Shown here in pieces: positions 16,311-23,114 of a stretch of 23,114 bases of DNA. The stretch's first letter is position 1; each line of letters opens with the position of its first letter. Position numbers and translations under genes: made by a program. Origin of the DNA: JAZKFT01 sp043760535 (lineage in GTDB: Bacteria > Bacteroidota > Bacteroidia > Chitinophagales > Chitinophagaceae); the NCBI GenBank assembly GCA_043760535.1, contig JAYUOV010000334.1, positions 1 through 23,114 of the forward strand. Reading direction: 5' to 3'. Below the pieces are notes generated by a model. The model did no database searches. It was given only the letters and a program-made list of their open reading frames with translations, and was not told the DNA's origin.

Positions 16311-17429
16311 TTATGCCTCTTGTCCTATCCATACTGCCCCGCCAATACTGCTTCGGGTGGCACCGGTTACGGTATGTAATACATTGTTTTCCTCCCTCCA
16401 TCGTAGAATGCCTATGAACGCCATTATCAATGCTTCTTTAAATTCTATGAGGGTTTTGTCGGGTACTACCACTGTTACATTCAGTGGTGCAAGCAAGGCT
16501 TTTAATCGTTCTATCTGAAAGTTATTCAGCGTACCGCCACCACATACCAGCATGGATGTTTGGGTGCTTGCCCCCTGCTCCCCTGCTAATAATACCACGG
16601 CATTTTTTATCTGCACAGCCACATGTTCTACACAGGTACGCAGGGCATCTGGCACCGATAAACCAGCATTATTTACCATCGAAAAAACCACATCTGTACC
16701 AAAATCATTAGCCAGGCTTTTTGGGTATGGGGCTTTGTAAAAATCTAGGCTATTGAGTTGTTGCAGCAAAGCTTCATTTACATTTCCGGAGGCTGCAATA
16801 GCACCACCTTCATCATAATCGTGGCCCATTTGGTGCACCAGCATATTCAGTACACGGTTGGCAGGGCATACATCAAAGGCAATGTAATCGTTTGTGGGAA
16901 CCGTTGACCGTTGACGGTTGACCGAAATATTCGCTATGCCGCCCAGGTTTAAAAAGTATTGGTAATTACCAAGTAAAAGTTTTTCGCCAATGGGCACTAT
17001 AGGCGCACCTTGGCCGCACAGGGCAATATCCATAGCACGTAAATCGCTTACCACATTTATACCAGTAGTGGCGGCTATGGCAGCACCATCACCTATTTGC
17101 CCCGTCATTTTATTTTGAGGTTCGTGGAAGGTGGTATGGCCATGCGATGCTATTAACTGCACCCGGTGGTGCAGGTTGTGCGCATGTATAAAGTCATTTA
17201 CCTGCCCCCCAATATAATGGCCGTAAGCGGTGTGCAGCCGCATATAATCTTTTGCAGAAAGGTTAATGGCATTCCGAAGCTTTTCCACCCATTGGTTGCT
17301 GTAAGGCATACAGGCTGATGCTAGTATTTCGTAGGTCCATTTACCGCCGCTTTCGTCTAGTTCGGCAAAACAAATATCCAGTCCGTCTAGGCTGCTGCCG
17401 CTCATTATTCCTATGGCTCTGTAAGTCAT
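16311..17429 (-). CDS. anmK: Anhydro-N-acetylmuramic acid kinase
   Basis: AnmK opens the 1,6-anhydro ring of anhydroMurNAc and phosphorylates it to MurNAc-6-P during peptidoglycan recycling. The 372-residue protein has AIGIMSGSSLDGLDI (nucleotide-binding start), HGHTTFHEP, GQIGDGAAIAA, LNLGGIANIS, AFDVCPANRVLN, and VCGGGTLNNF near the C-terminus. The start at 17429 matches the family; an upstream Met at 17516 would add 29 residues lacking homology. A heptamer tract at 16903-16923 inserts NRQRSTVP between the conserved GGIANIS and YIAFD segments. No murQ is nearby. Confidence 0.93.
   Translation of the reverse strand: MTYRAIGIMSGSSLDGLDICFAELDESGGKWTYEILASACMPYSNQWVEKLRNAINLSAKDYMRLHTAYGHYIGGQVNDFIHAHNLHHRVQLIASHGHTTFHEPQNKMTGQIGDGAAIAATTGINVVSDLRAMDIALCGQGAPIVPIGEKLLLGNYQYFLNLGGIANISVNRQRSTVPTNDYIAFDVCPANRVLNMLVHQMGHDYDEGGAIAASGNVNEALLQQLNSLDFYKAPYPKSLANDFGTDVVFSMVNNAGLSVPDALRTCVEHVAVQIKNAVVLLAGEQGASTQTSMLVCGGGTLNNFQIERLKALLAPLNVTVVVPDKTLIEFKEALIMAFIGILRWREENNVLHTVTGATRSSIGGAVWIGQEA
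16903..16923. repeat. Seven-base tandem repeat inside anmK
   Basis: Three units, GTTGACC, GTTGACG, GTTGACC, total 21 bases, so the frame is kept. They encode part of SVNRQRSTV on the minus strand. The unit is the same as in valS, 3.9 kb away. Confidence 0.8.
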
Positions 17430-17597
17430 TTTAGGTTGATTGATTGTTTGGTTAATAGTGGTGTTTGTGTAAAAAAAATGCCCCCTTTTTTTCGAAGGTA
17501 AATATAGAAGAGACAAACACCTTTTTTAAACCCAGAAATTCTTGCCCCTCACAGTATTGATTGCGTAGATTTTCTTTTTTTGCCTGCCCCGCCTGCC

Positions 17598-17813
17598 CCG
17601 ATGAATATCGGTGGATTATTTCGGTGGAACCCAACGAAAGCCGTACCCTGATGGAGCGACATTGGCGACGCTCCATTCAAAAACATACCCTTGTTCAGCT
17701 TTCCTTCTCTGTAGGAGAATGTGGCCGAAGGCCAGATGAGGCTACTACTATTTGGCATTTTTAGACAGTGAATAAAAGGCTGTTTCAGCTTACGTGGTAA
17801 GGCGTTCTGAAAC
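17598..17813. repeat. REP-like cluster of five hairpins
   Basis: Five hairpins lie in about 215 bp between divergent anmK and rpoD. CCGAT/ATCGG is at 17598-17611. ATGGAGCG/CGCTCCAT is at 17651-17676. TTCTC/GAGAA is at 17705-17719. TGGCC/GGCCA is at 17722-17734. A compound one at 17782-17813 has GTTTCAG/CTGAAAC enclosing CTTAC/GTAAG with a 5-base bulge. The stretch looks like a dispersed intergenic palindromic element rather than coding DNA; the small frames through it are probably spurious. Confidence 0.6.
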
Positions 17814-18162
17814 TAGTGCTATAAAAATGGCAGGAAGCATAAGCATTACAATTTGGTGTAAAAATCTCTCAACGGCAAAATTTTGAATGGAAGTTCAGTA
17901 CGACATTGGTTAAAATGCCTTTGCATTATTTAAAATTTCGTTTGTAAAAACAGGTTACCAAACCCCCAATCCCGTATTAATTTTAATACTTAGACATTGT
18001 TTTTCCACAATCATTATGAATTGCGGCATTCGTAAATTAACTTCGCGGCCATCTTATTTTTTAAAAAGGCAATTTTCTACTTGTTTTTAACCTCAGGTTT
18101 GCAACAGATTTCAAACAAATAGTGTCTTTAACTCGTTAATTAATCAGTAATAAGTACATAAT
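17814..18162. other. Gene-free leader of the sigma factor gene
   Basis: No ORF or RNA gene is apparent. TAACTTCG near 18036-18043 is a partial -7 match, leaving a leader of more than 100 nt before the rpoD ATG. An AT-rich stretch lies immediately before the gene. Nothing firmer can be supported. Confidence 0.35.
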
Positions 18163-19020
18163 ATGAGGCAGCTTAAAATTGCAACACAGATAACCAACCG
18201 CGATAGCCAGGCGGTGGAAAAGTACCTTCAGGAAATTTCGAAGATCTCGATGATTACCCCAGAAGAAGAGACCACACTGGCACAGCGGATTAAAATGGGC
18301 GACCAAAGAGCGTTAGACAAATTGGTGCAGGCCAACCTTCGCTTTGTGGTATCTGTGGCCAAGCAGTATCAGCATCAGGGTTTATCCCTGAGTGACCTTA
18401 TCAATGAGGGTAATCTGGGTCTTATAAAAGCGGCACAGCGTTTTGATGAAACCAAAGGTTTCAAATTCATTTCTTACGCCGTATGGTGGATTCGCCAATC
18501 CATTTTACAAGCGTTGGCAGAGCAGGGCAGATTAGTTCGCCTGCCTCAAAACAAAATAGGCACTTACAATAAAGCGAATAAAGCTTATATGGCTTTTGAG
18601 CAGGAACATGAAAGAGAACCCTCTACCGAAGAGCTTAGCGAAATTCTTGAGATGAGCGAAACGGAAATTAACAACATTTTCCAGAGCAATACCCGCCACA
18701 GCAGCCTGGATGCACCCGTGCATGAAGCCGAAGATGTGGCCATGGGCGATTTGCTGCAAGGAAGTGAAGAGACCGACGAAGATGTGATGGTGGACAGTTT
18801 ACGCAACGAAATACGCCGGGTATTAAAATCTTTAAGCCCAAGAGAAGCAGAAATTGTAAATGCTTATTTTGGACTGGATGGTGAGAACGGTGTTACAATA
18901 GAACAAATAGGTCAGAAGTACGATCTTACTAAAGAGCGTATTCGCCAGATTAAAGAAAGAGCAATTAAGCGTTTGCAAAAAGCCCGTTACAGTGGTGCTT
19001 TAAAAGCGTACCTAGGATAG
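18163..19020 (+). CDS. rpoD: Primary sigma-70 factor RpoD/SigA (Bacteroidota type)
   Basis: The 285-residue protein directs RNA polymerase to housekeeping promoters. It lacks region 1.1, as in other Bacteroidota primary sigma factors. Region 1.2 begins near DSQAVEKYLQEISKISMITPEEE. Region 2 holds NLRFVVSVAKQYQHQGLSL, INEGNLGLIKAAQRFDETKGFKF and SYAVWWIRQSILQALAEQ (core binding, -10 recognition, melting). Region 3 spans about residues 130-205, and region 4 holds LSPREAEIVNAYFGLDG and YDLTKERIRQIKERAIKRL (-33 recognition helix). The gene is monocistronic and ends in a strong terminator. Confidence 0.96.
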   Translation: MRQLKIATQITNRDSQAVEKYLQEISKISMITPEEETTLAQRIKMGDQRALDKLVQANLRFVVSVAKQYQHQGLSLSDLINEGNLGLIKAAQRFDETKGFKFISYAVWWIRQSILQALAEQGRLVRLPQNKIGTYNKANKAYMAFEQEHEREPSTEELSEILEMSETEINNIFQSNTRHSSLDAPVHEAEDVAMGDLLQGSEETDEDVMVDSLRNEIRRVLKSLSPREAEIVNAYFGLDGENGVTIEQIGQKYDLTKERIRQIKERAIKRLQKARYSGALKAYLG

Positions 19021-19022
19021 TA

Positions 19023-19045
19023 TTTACAGCTTTAAAAACTGTAAA
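19023..19045 (+). repeat. Hairpin just after rpoD
   Basis: TTTACAG and CTGTAAA form a perfect 7-bp stem with a 9-base loop between the rpoD stop codon and the main terminator. It may be an RNA-stabilising element or part of a double terminator structure. Confidence 0.5.
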
Positions 19046-19050
19046 TGGAA

Positions 19051-19076
19051 GCCCCGCATTTGCGGGGCTTTTTTTA
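19051..19076 (+). terminator. Rho-independent terminator of rpoD
   Basis: GCCCCGC, ATTT loop, GCGGGGC and an immediate run of seven T residues give a textbook intrinsic terminator about 30 bp after the rpoD stop. Confidence 0.93.
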
Positions 19077-19296
19077 TACTTCGAGTTGATAGAAGTACGG
19101 TTTTTACGGAATCAAACGAATTTTCACAGATTTTAAATGAATGCTTAAAACACAAACTGGAATATTTGTAAACAAAATTCAGAGAGTTCTAAGCATTGCT
19201 ACTAAAAAAAATCCGCTATTATCTCTATAAAACCCGTGTCATCCGTATTCCTATCAGCTCCTGTTCCTTTTAACAGCTAAACTCCATTTTTTTGGT

Positions 19297-19304
19297 TACG
19301 TTTG
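19297..19304 (+). promoter_or_regulatory. Candidate -7 element for the DUF4476 gene
   Basis: TACGTTTG fits TAnnTTTG exactly and lies 11 bases before the ATG at 19316. I do not find a convincing -33 TTTG. The 19080-19290 stretch between the rpoD terminator and this site holds no gene. Confidence 0.4.
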
Positions 19305-19315
19305 TCTTCATAATT

Positions 19316-20806
19316 ATGAAGCAGCTAATCTTACGCATTTGTATCCTCATGCTACTTAGTAGTCAGGCATTTGGTCAGCAAACCCATTTCATTTACCTAC
19401 AAACCGAAAACAGGGAGCCATTTTATGTATTGCTGAAAAAAAAAACCATCTCTTCTTCCGCTATCGGTTTTATGATTATTCCAAAACTTGAAAATGGAGA
19501 ACACAATATCCGTATTGGCTTTGCCAAAAATGCAGGTGAAGAGCAAGACTATGTGTTACAAGTAAAAGACAATGAACAAGGTTATCTTATTAAAAATTTT
19601 GGCGATAAAGGCTGGGCGTTGTTTAACCTGCAATCGCTGGAATTACAGTATGCAGGTGCCATCAATAAACAACGTATTTCCACTGCTATGCTAGCAGCTG
19701 AGGCTAACCTTAAAGCTGATGAACAGGCAGCAGAAAATAGGCGGAAAGCCGAAGCATTGGTAGCAGCCGAGGCTAAACTAAAAGTTGATACTGAAAAAGC
19801 AGAGACCGAAAAATTAGCAGCAGAAAAATTAAAACAAGCTGAAATAGTAGTGCCTGAAAAAACACCCGAAGTGGCACCAAAGGAAATACCTGCTACAATT
19901 CTTGTACCAAAGGATGTAACAATCAATAAGGTTATTGATTCTATACTGCCAAAGAAAACTTCACCCATTGCTAACGAACAACAAGCTACTAATACATTAG
20001 TTACCCAAAATGAGGTGGAAACTGATTCGAAATTAATAGGCCAAATACAAACCGACAGCGGCTTGATTTATAAATATGCAGTAAACAATAAAGGGAGCTA
20101 CGATACGGTAAATGTTTTTATAAAAGGAGTTCCACAATTAGTAATAGAGCAGCCAAAAGATACACTGCTAAAATATCCACTATCAAAAGATACGCTTTTA
20201 AAAGATTCACTTACAAAAGATACACTCTTAAAAGATACGATTTTAAAAGATACTATAACCACACAACCCAATGCCATAAAGGATTCTGTAAAATTTTTGA
20301 ATATGGATTTTGCACAGGATTCTGCAAAGCAACATCCCGAATTAATAGTGCCAGTTTTTAAAAACCCTACCCCACCAGAATATACGGACACCACTAGAAA
20401 AGCTAAAATGGAAGTGGTAAAAACCCAACCTGAAAAAGGGATGCCGGGCTTAGAGGTTAAAAATGATAGTTTAAAGGTGGTTACAGCAGTCACCACAACT
20501 TTACCAAACTCTAATTGCAGGGCAGATGCAGATGAAAAAGATTTTTTTAACCTGAGAAAGAAAATGGCTGGAGAAGAAACTGCAGACGAAATGGTAGTGT
20601 TGGCTAAAAAAGCCATGAAAGAAAAATGCTATTCCACCACGCAGGTGCGTAACCTAAGTGTACTTTTTTTAAACGATGCCGACCGATACCAGTTTTTGGA
20701 TATGGCTTATCCTTTTACAAGCGATGCCTACCAATACGAAACCCTGCTGAACCTACTTAATGATACTTATTATGTACAGCGTTTTAAAGCCATGATAAGG
20801 AAGTAG
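19316..20806 (+). CDS. Exported DUF4476 protein with KDT-repeat linker
   Basis: The 496-residue protein starts with a signal peptide (KQLILRICILMLLSSQAFGQ). Residues ~20-110 form a beta-rich domain (FIYLQTENREPFYVLL, GYLIKNFGDKGWALFNLQ). Residues ~120-180 are Ala/Glu/Lys-rich and predicted coiled coil. A long low-complexity Thr/Pro/Lys linker includes tandem KDTLLKD-type units. The last ~95 residues (from about CRADADEKDFFNLRKKM to the end) match DUF4476, a helical domain frequent in Bacteroidota exported proteins. An envelope location is expected; the function is unknown. I chose the Met at 19316 because it begins the signal peptide. Confidence 0.85.
   Translation: MKQLILRICILMLLSSQAFGQQTHFIYLQTENREPFYVLLKKKTISSSAIGFMIIPKLENGEHNIRIGFAKNAGEEQDYVLQVKDNEQGYLIKNFGDKGWALFNLQSLELQYAGAINKQRISTAMLAAEANLKADEQAAENRRKAEALVAAEAKLKVDTEKAETEKLAAEKLKQAEIVVPEKTPEVAPKEIPATILVPKDVTINKVIDSILPKKTSPIANEQQATNTLVTQNEVETDSKLIGQIQTDSGLIYKYAVNNKGSYDTVNVFIKGVPQLVIEQPKDTLLKYPLSKDTLLKDSLTKDTLLKDTILKDTITTQPNAIKDSVKFLNMDFAQDSAKQHPELIVPVFKNPTPPEYTDTTRKAKMEVVKTQPEKGMPGLEVKNDSLKVVTAVTTTLPNSNCRADADEKDFFNLRKKMAGEETADEMVVLAKKAMKEKCYSTTQVRNLSVLFLNDADRYQFLDMAYPFTSDAYQYETLLNLLNDTYYVQRFKAMIRK
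20155..20263 (+). repeat. In-frame KDTLLKD coding repeats
   Basis: About six imperfect units with an 18-nt period, built on AAAGATACNCT, encode KDTLLKYPLSKDTLLKDSLT and following KDT units in the linker of the DUF4476 protein. The period is a multiple of three, so copy-number change would only lengthen or shorten the linker. Confidence 0.75.
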
Positions 20807-20839
20807 GGGATTAGGGCTTAGGTGATTTGTTATACCTTA

Positions 20840-20930
20840 CTACTTGCTACAAACTAACTGCTATAAACCACTTGCCACTAACCAATAACCACTACCAACT
20901 AGCCACTAACCAATAACCACTAGCCAATAT
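20840..20930. repeat. Array of 13 degenerate heptamers upstream of truA
   Basis: Thirteen consecutive seven-base units all begin CTA, CCA or CAA (for example CTACTTG, CTACAAA, CCACTAA, CCAATAA, CCACTAG). Within it, a 21-base block at 20874-20894 recurs exactly at 20902-20922, a 28-base period equal to four units. It fills most of the gap between the DUF4476 gene and truA. Identical spacers and repeats of a CRISPR are absent. Confidence 0.8.
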
Positions 20931-20943
20931 TTACTTGCGAACC

Positions 20944-21690
20944 ATGCCGCTACAGCGATACTTTATAGAACTGGCTTATGATGGCACCCAGTATGGTGGT
21001 TTTCAGATTCAGGATAATACCAACACCGTTCAAGCAGAGATGGAGAAGGCATTTTTTACACTGTACCGGCAGCCGTTTGCTTTAACGGGTTCATCCCGTA
21101 CCGATGCTGGTGTACATGCTTTGCAAAATTATTTTCATGTGGATACAGAGGTTGTTATTGAGCCAAAACACCTCTACAACCTCAACTCCATTTTACCCAA
21201 CGATATTGCTATCAAAAGCATTAAGGCCGTAGCAGCAGATGCCCATTGCCGTTTTTTGGCCAGCCACCGCACCTACCATTATTTTATTTACCAGAAAAAA
21301 AATCCTTTTATAAAAAACACCGCATGGTTTTATCCCTATCCTTTGGATATAGACTTGCTGAACAAAGCTGCAGCAGTTATAATGGAGTACCACGATTTTA
21401 CTTCTTTCAGCAAAAAAAATACACAGGCCAAAACAAAGATTTGCAGCATTATGGAAAGCCATTGGCAGGTAAAAGACGACCAGATTGTATATACTGTAAA
21501 AGCCAACCGCTTTCTGCGTGGCATGGTTCGTGGCCTTGTGGGCACTATGTTACAGGTAGGCCGTGGAAGAATTTCTTTAGATGAATTCCGAAAAATAATA
21601 GAAGCTAAAAATTGCAGCCTTGCCCATTTTGATACACCGGCACATGGGTTGTTTTTAGCTGAAGTTGGGTATAAGGGATGCCTTCTCTAG
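20944..21690 (+). CDS. truA: tRNA pseudouridine(38-40) synthase TruA
   Basis: TruA converts uridines 38-40 of tRNA anticodon arms to pseudouridine. The 248-residue protein has ELAYDGTQYGGFQIQ at the start, the catalytic GSSRTDAGVHALQNYFH (Asp54), then HCRFLASHRTYHYFI, HDFTSFSK and FLRGMVRGLVGTMLQVGRG. I chose the ATG at 20944 rather than the in-frame TTG at 20935. The gene directly follows a heptamer array, so its promoter must lie within or very near that array. Confidence 0.94.
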   Translation: MPLQRYFIELAYDGTQYGGFQIQDNTNTVQAEMEKAFFTLYRQPFALTGSSRTDAGVHALQNYFHVDTEVVIEPKHLYNLNSILPNDIAIKSIKAVAADAHCRFLASHRTYHYFIYQKKNPFIKNTAWFYPYPLDIDLLNKAAAVIMEYHDFTSFSKKNTQAKTKICSIMESHWQVKDDQIVYTVKANRFLRGMVRGLVGTMLQVGRGRISLDEFRKIIEAKNCSLAHFDTPAHGLFLAEVGYKGCLL

Positions 21691-21762
21691 ATTAAAAATC
21701 GTTTAACTATTACTTCTATCATTTTAGAGTAAGTTACATAAATTTTAGTGTACTTTTTTAAA

Positions 21763-22545
21763 ATGGAAACAATCAATCCTAGTTACGATAAAATTCAAAG
21801 TGCCGAATATTTGTTGGCACTAGCCAATGATAAAGGTAAAATACTCAATCAAACTAAACTACAAAAGCTTTTATTCATTGCTTACGGCCAGTGGCTTTGT
21901 CAAAATGATGGACAACCACTTTTGACGAAACTGCCAAGTTATGGCCATTTGGCCCCGTTTTTCCTGTTATAAAGAAAAAGGTAGACCTATCTAGAATATA
22001 TAAGGTGTCGGATATCCCTTATGAAAATCTAAAAAATGATAAGAATCTCACTGAATTATATAATCAGATTATTGACGAATACTCAGATCTTTCAGCAACC
22101 CAACTTTCTAATTGGTCGCATTCTGAGGGGTCTCCGTGGGATATCACGTTCAAAAAGGTTGGTGAGAAGTGGAACACAATAATAGATAACAAAATTATTC
22201 AAGAATATTTTTGTAGAGTCATTGTTTAAACAACTGAAGGATAAAATAATCGCTAATAGCGATGATAATATTGACATTGATTCATTTTCTTTAGAAGCTG
22301 CTTCTAAAAAAAGAGAAGGTGAAAGGTATCACCAAGATACTGCTCAAAGGAAATGGTTAAGTATTTGGACTGCATTTGTTGTTTCTATCTGGTTATTACT
22401 TGTAATATTAATCCTTTGCTTTAATACTTTTTTCAATCTTAATCTATCTGATACTGTTTTATCAGTTTTATTAAGTACCACGACTTTAAACATATTGGGG
22501 CTTTCATTAATTGTTTTAAGAGGCTTATTCGGAAATAAAGAATAA
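21763..22545 (+). CDS. Panacea (DUF4065) domain fused to two-helix membrane domain, two frame breaks
   Basis: Three abutting frames join into one protein of about 260 residues. Segment 1 (from 21763) reads SYDKIQSAEYLLALAN and LNQTKLQKLLFIAYGQWL, the start of the Panacea/SocA-like DUF4065 fold. At 21939-21941 one base is missing, after which WPFGPVFPVIKKK, the family WPxGPVxP hallmark, continues in the next frame. At the T5 run 22208-22212 one extra base returns to the first frame, giving EYFVESLFKQLKDK. The C-terminal ~107 residues have a charged region and two hydrophobic helices (about residues 198-220 and 231-252) separated by a short loop. Panacea domains are known as antitoxins with varied toxin partners, so the membrane part could be a toxin-like effector (inference). 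The gene is AT-rich, suggesting acquisition. Confidence 0.75.
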
Positions 22546-22607
22546 ATAATTGATTTTCAATTATTTTATTACAACATTTTTATTTACCCTTCTTCAATCC
22601 CCAATAC

Positions 22608-23024
22608 TTAAACATCATCATCCTTTATATCCACCAACGTTCTCTTATCTAAAATTATTAAAACAGCATCCCTAACCTCAGCCATTACGGGGTTTATTTT
22701 GCAGGTTTGTTCGGTGCAGTTGTCGCAGGCTTTATAAAAGTTGAGGCTTACACAACTAAGCATAGCTATAGGGCCATTTACAATGCGAATGATTTGAGAA
22801 AGCCTGACAGATTTTGGTGGCACTTTTAAGGCATAGCCGCCGGTCCGGCCACGGTAACTTTCCAGTATATCGGCGTGTTTTAGTTCCAACAGAATGTTTT
22901 CTAAAAACTTGATAGGTATTTTTTTAAGCTCCGCTATTTCACTAATCAATACCGGGCCTTTTTCGTACCGTGCCGTTAATAAACCCAGTGCCTGCAATGC
23001 GTATTTCGCCTTTTGAGAAAGCAT
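22608..23024 (-). CDS. Rrf2-family transcriptional regulator
   Basis: The 138-residue protein is an Rrf2/IscR-type winged-helix regulator. It starts LSQKAKYALQALGLLTARYE, has the recognition segment IPIKFLENILLELKHADIL and the wing SYRGRTGGYAL. Four cysteines cluster in LSCVSLNFYKACDNCTEQTC, where IscR-type proteins bind Fe-S clusters or sense sulfur status. Spacing differs from IscR's Cys triad, so the ligand is uncertain. It is divergent from a gene beyond the right edge, and a dyad lies between them. Bacteroidota Rrf2 proteins of this kind often sit beside sulfate or cysteine assimilation genes. Confidence 0.88.
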   Translation of the reverse strand: MLSQKAKYALQALGLLTARYEKGPVLISEIAELKKIPIKFLENILLELKHADILESYRGRTGGYALKVPPKSVRLSQIIRIVNGPIAMLSCVSLNFYKACDNCTEQTCKINPVMAEVRDAVLIILDKRTLVDIKDDDV

Positions 23025-23079
23025 GTAATTAGTTTAAAACCGAATGTCCACAAAATTTATAGGATTAAAAGAAAATTAA

Positions 23080-23113
23080 TTGTCTACTTGTTTAATAGAC
23101 TTTTTTATATTTG
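23080..23113 (+). promoter_or_regulatory. Dyad and -7 element for the gene past the right edge
   Basis: GTCTA (23082-23086) and TAGAC (23096-23100) form a perfect 5-bp dyad with a 9-base spacer, a likely Rrf2 operator. TATATTTG (23106-23113) fits the -7 consensus exactly. TTG occurs at 23080-23082 and 23088-23090, neither at ideal spacing. A repressor on the dyad would cover the promoter of a rightward gene whose start is outside the window. Confidence 0.5.
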
Positions 23114-23114
23114 C

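Noticed and set aside
20098..20616. 172-codon minus-strand ORF opposite the DUF4476 gene
   Set aside because: It mirrors the repetitive KDT linker, giving a Ser/Phe/Val-rich shadow with no recognisable features.
20840..20930. CRISPR array
   Set aside because: The repeat unit is only 7 bases, without unique spacers or cas genes.
1..23114. tRNA, rRNA or riboswitch genes
   Set aside because: I looked for cloverleaf arms with TTCGANNC motifs and known leader motifs in the gaps and found none I could support by eye.

Overview
The window reads as a Bacteroidota chromosome, most like Chitinophagaceae or a relative. The signs are a short primary sigma factor without region 1.1, TAnnTTTG-type -7 promoter elements lying just upstream of start codons, DUF4476 and DUF6428 proteins, and a low G+C content. 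Sampled 60-base lines hold about 19-20 G+C in the arsenic block (587-6978), 24-32 in valS and anmK, and 17 in the Panacea gene near 22.3 kb. This suggests that the arsenic block and the Panacea gene are accessory or acquired DNA.

Region 1 (1-7300) is an arsenic-resistance block. On the minus strand, arsR, a DUF6428 gene, a calcineurin-like phosphoesterase, an arsN-type acetyltransferase, a GcvH-like lipoyl carrier, an ACR3 arsenite exporter and nhaA are closely packed and probably form one operon under ArsR. A SulP transporter gene converges on nhaA with 2 bp between stop codons. No arsenate reductase (arsC) is present. The block is bracketed by two copies of a structured 55-bp direct repeat (292-346 and 7219-7273) whose flanking stems differ in sequence but keep their pairing.

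Region 2 (7300-9230) is accessory DNA: about 480 bp of degenerate sequence, a DUF6364-like antitoxin with a frameshift and no recognisable start, its PIN-domain toxin with an Asp-to-Asn change at a conserved acidic site, an HNH endonuclease and a small unknown protein.

Region 3 (9230-21700) is mostly core genome: a DlgD-type dehydrogenase, a GNAT enzyme, a PrsW-like intramembrane protease, a small exported protein, valS, a TIGR01777 SDR protein, anmK, the primary sigma factor with a clear terminator, an exported DUF4476 protein and truA. Seven-base tandem repeats occur at four places, two of them inside the conserved genes valS and anmK.

Region 4 (21700-23114) holds a gene that, when two one-base frame changes are reversed, encodes a Panacea (DUF4065) domain joined to a C-terminal two-helix membrane domain. 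It is followed by an Rrf2 regulator divergent from an unseen gene past the right edge.

One-base frame changes occur in valS (essential), the DUF6364 antitoxin and the Panacea gene (two, which compensate). All sit at or beside short homopolymer runs, so sequencing or assembly indels are a serious possibility. The missing ATG of gcvH is a separate substitution-type anomaly.
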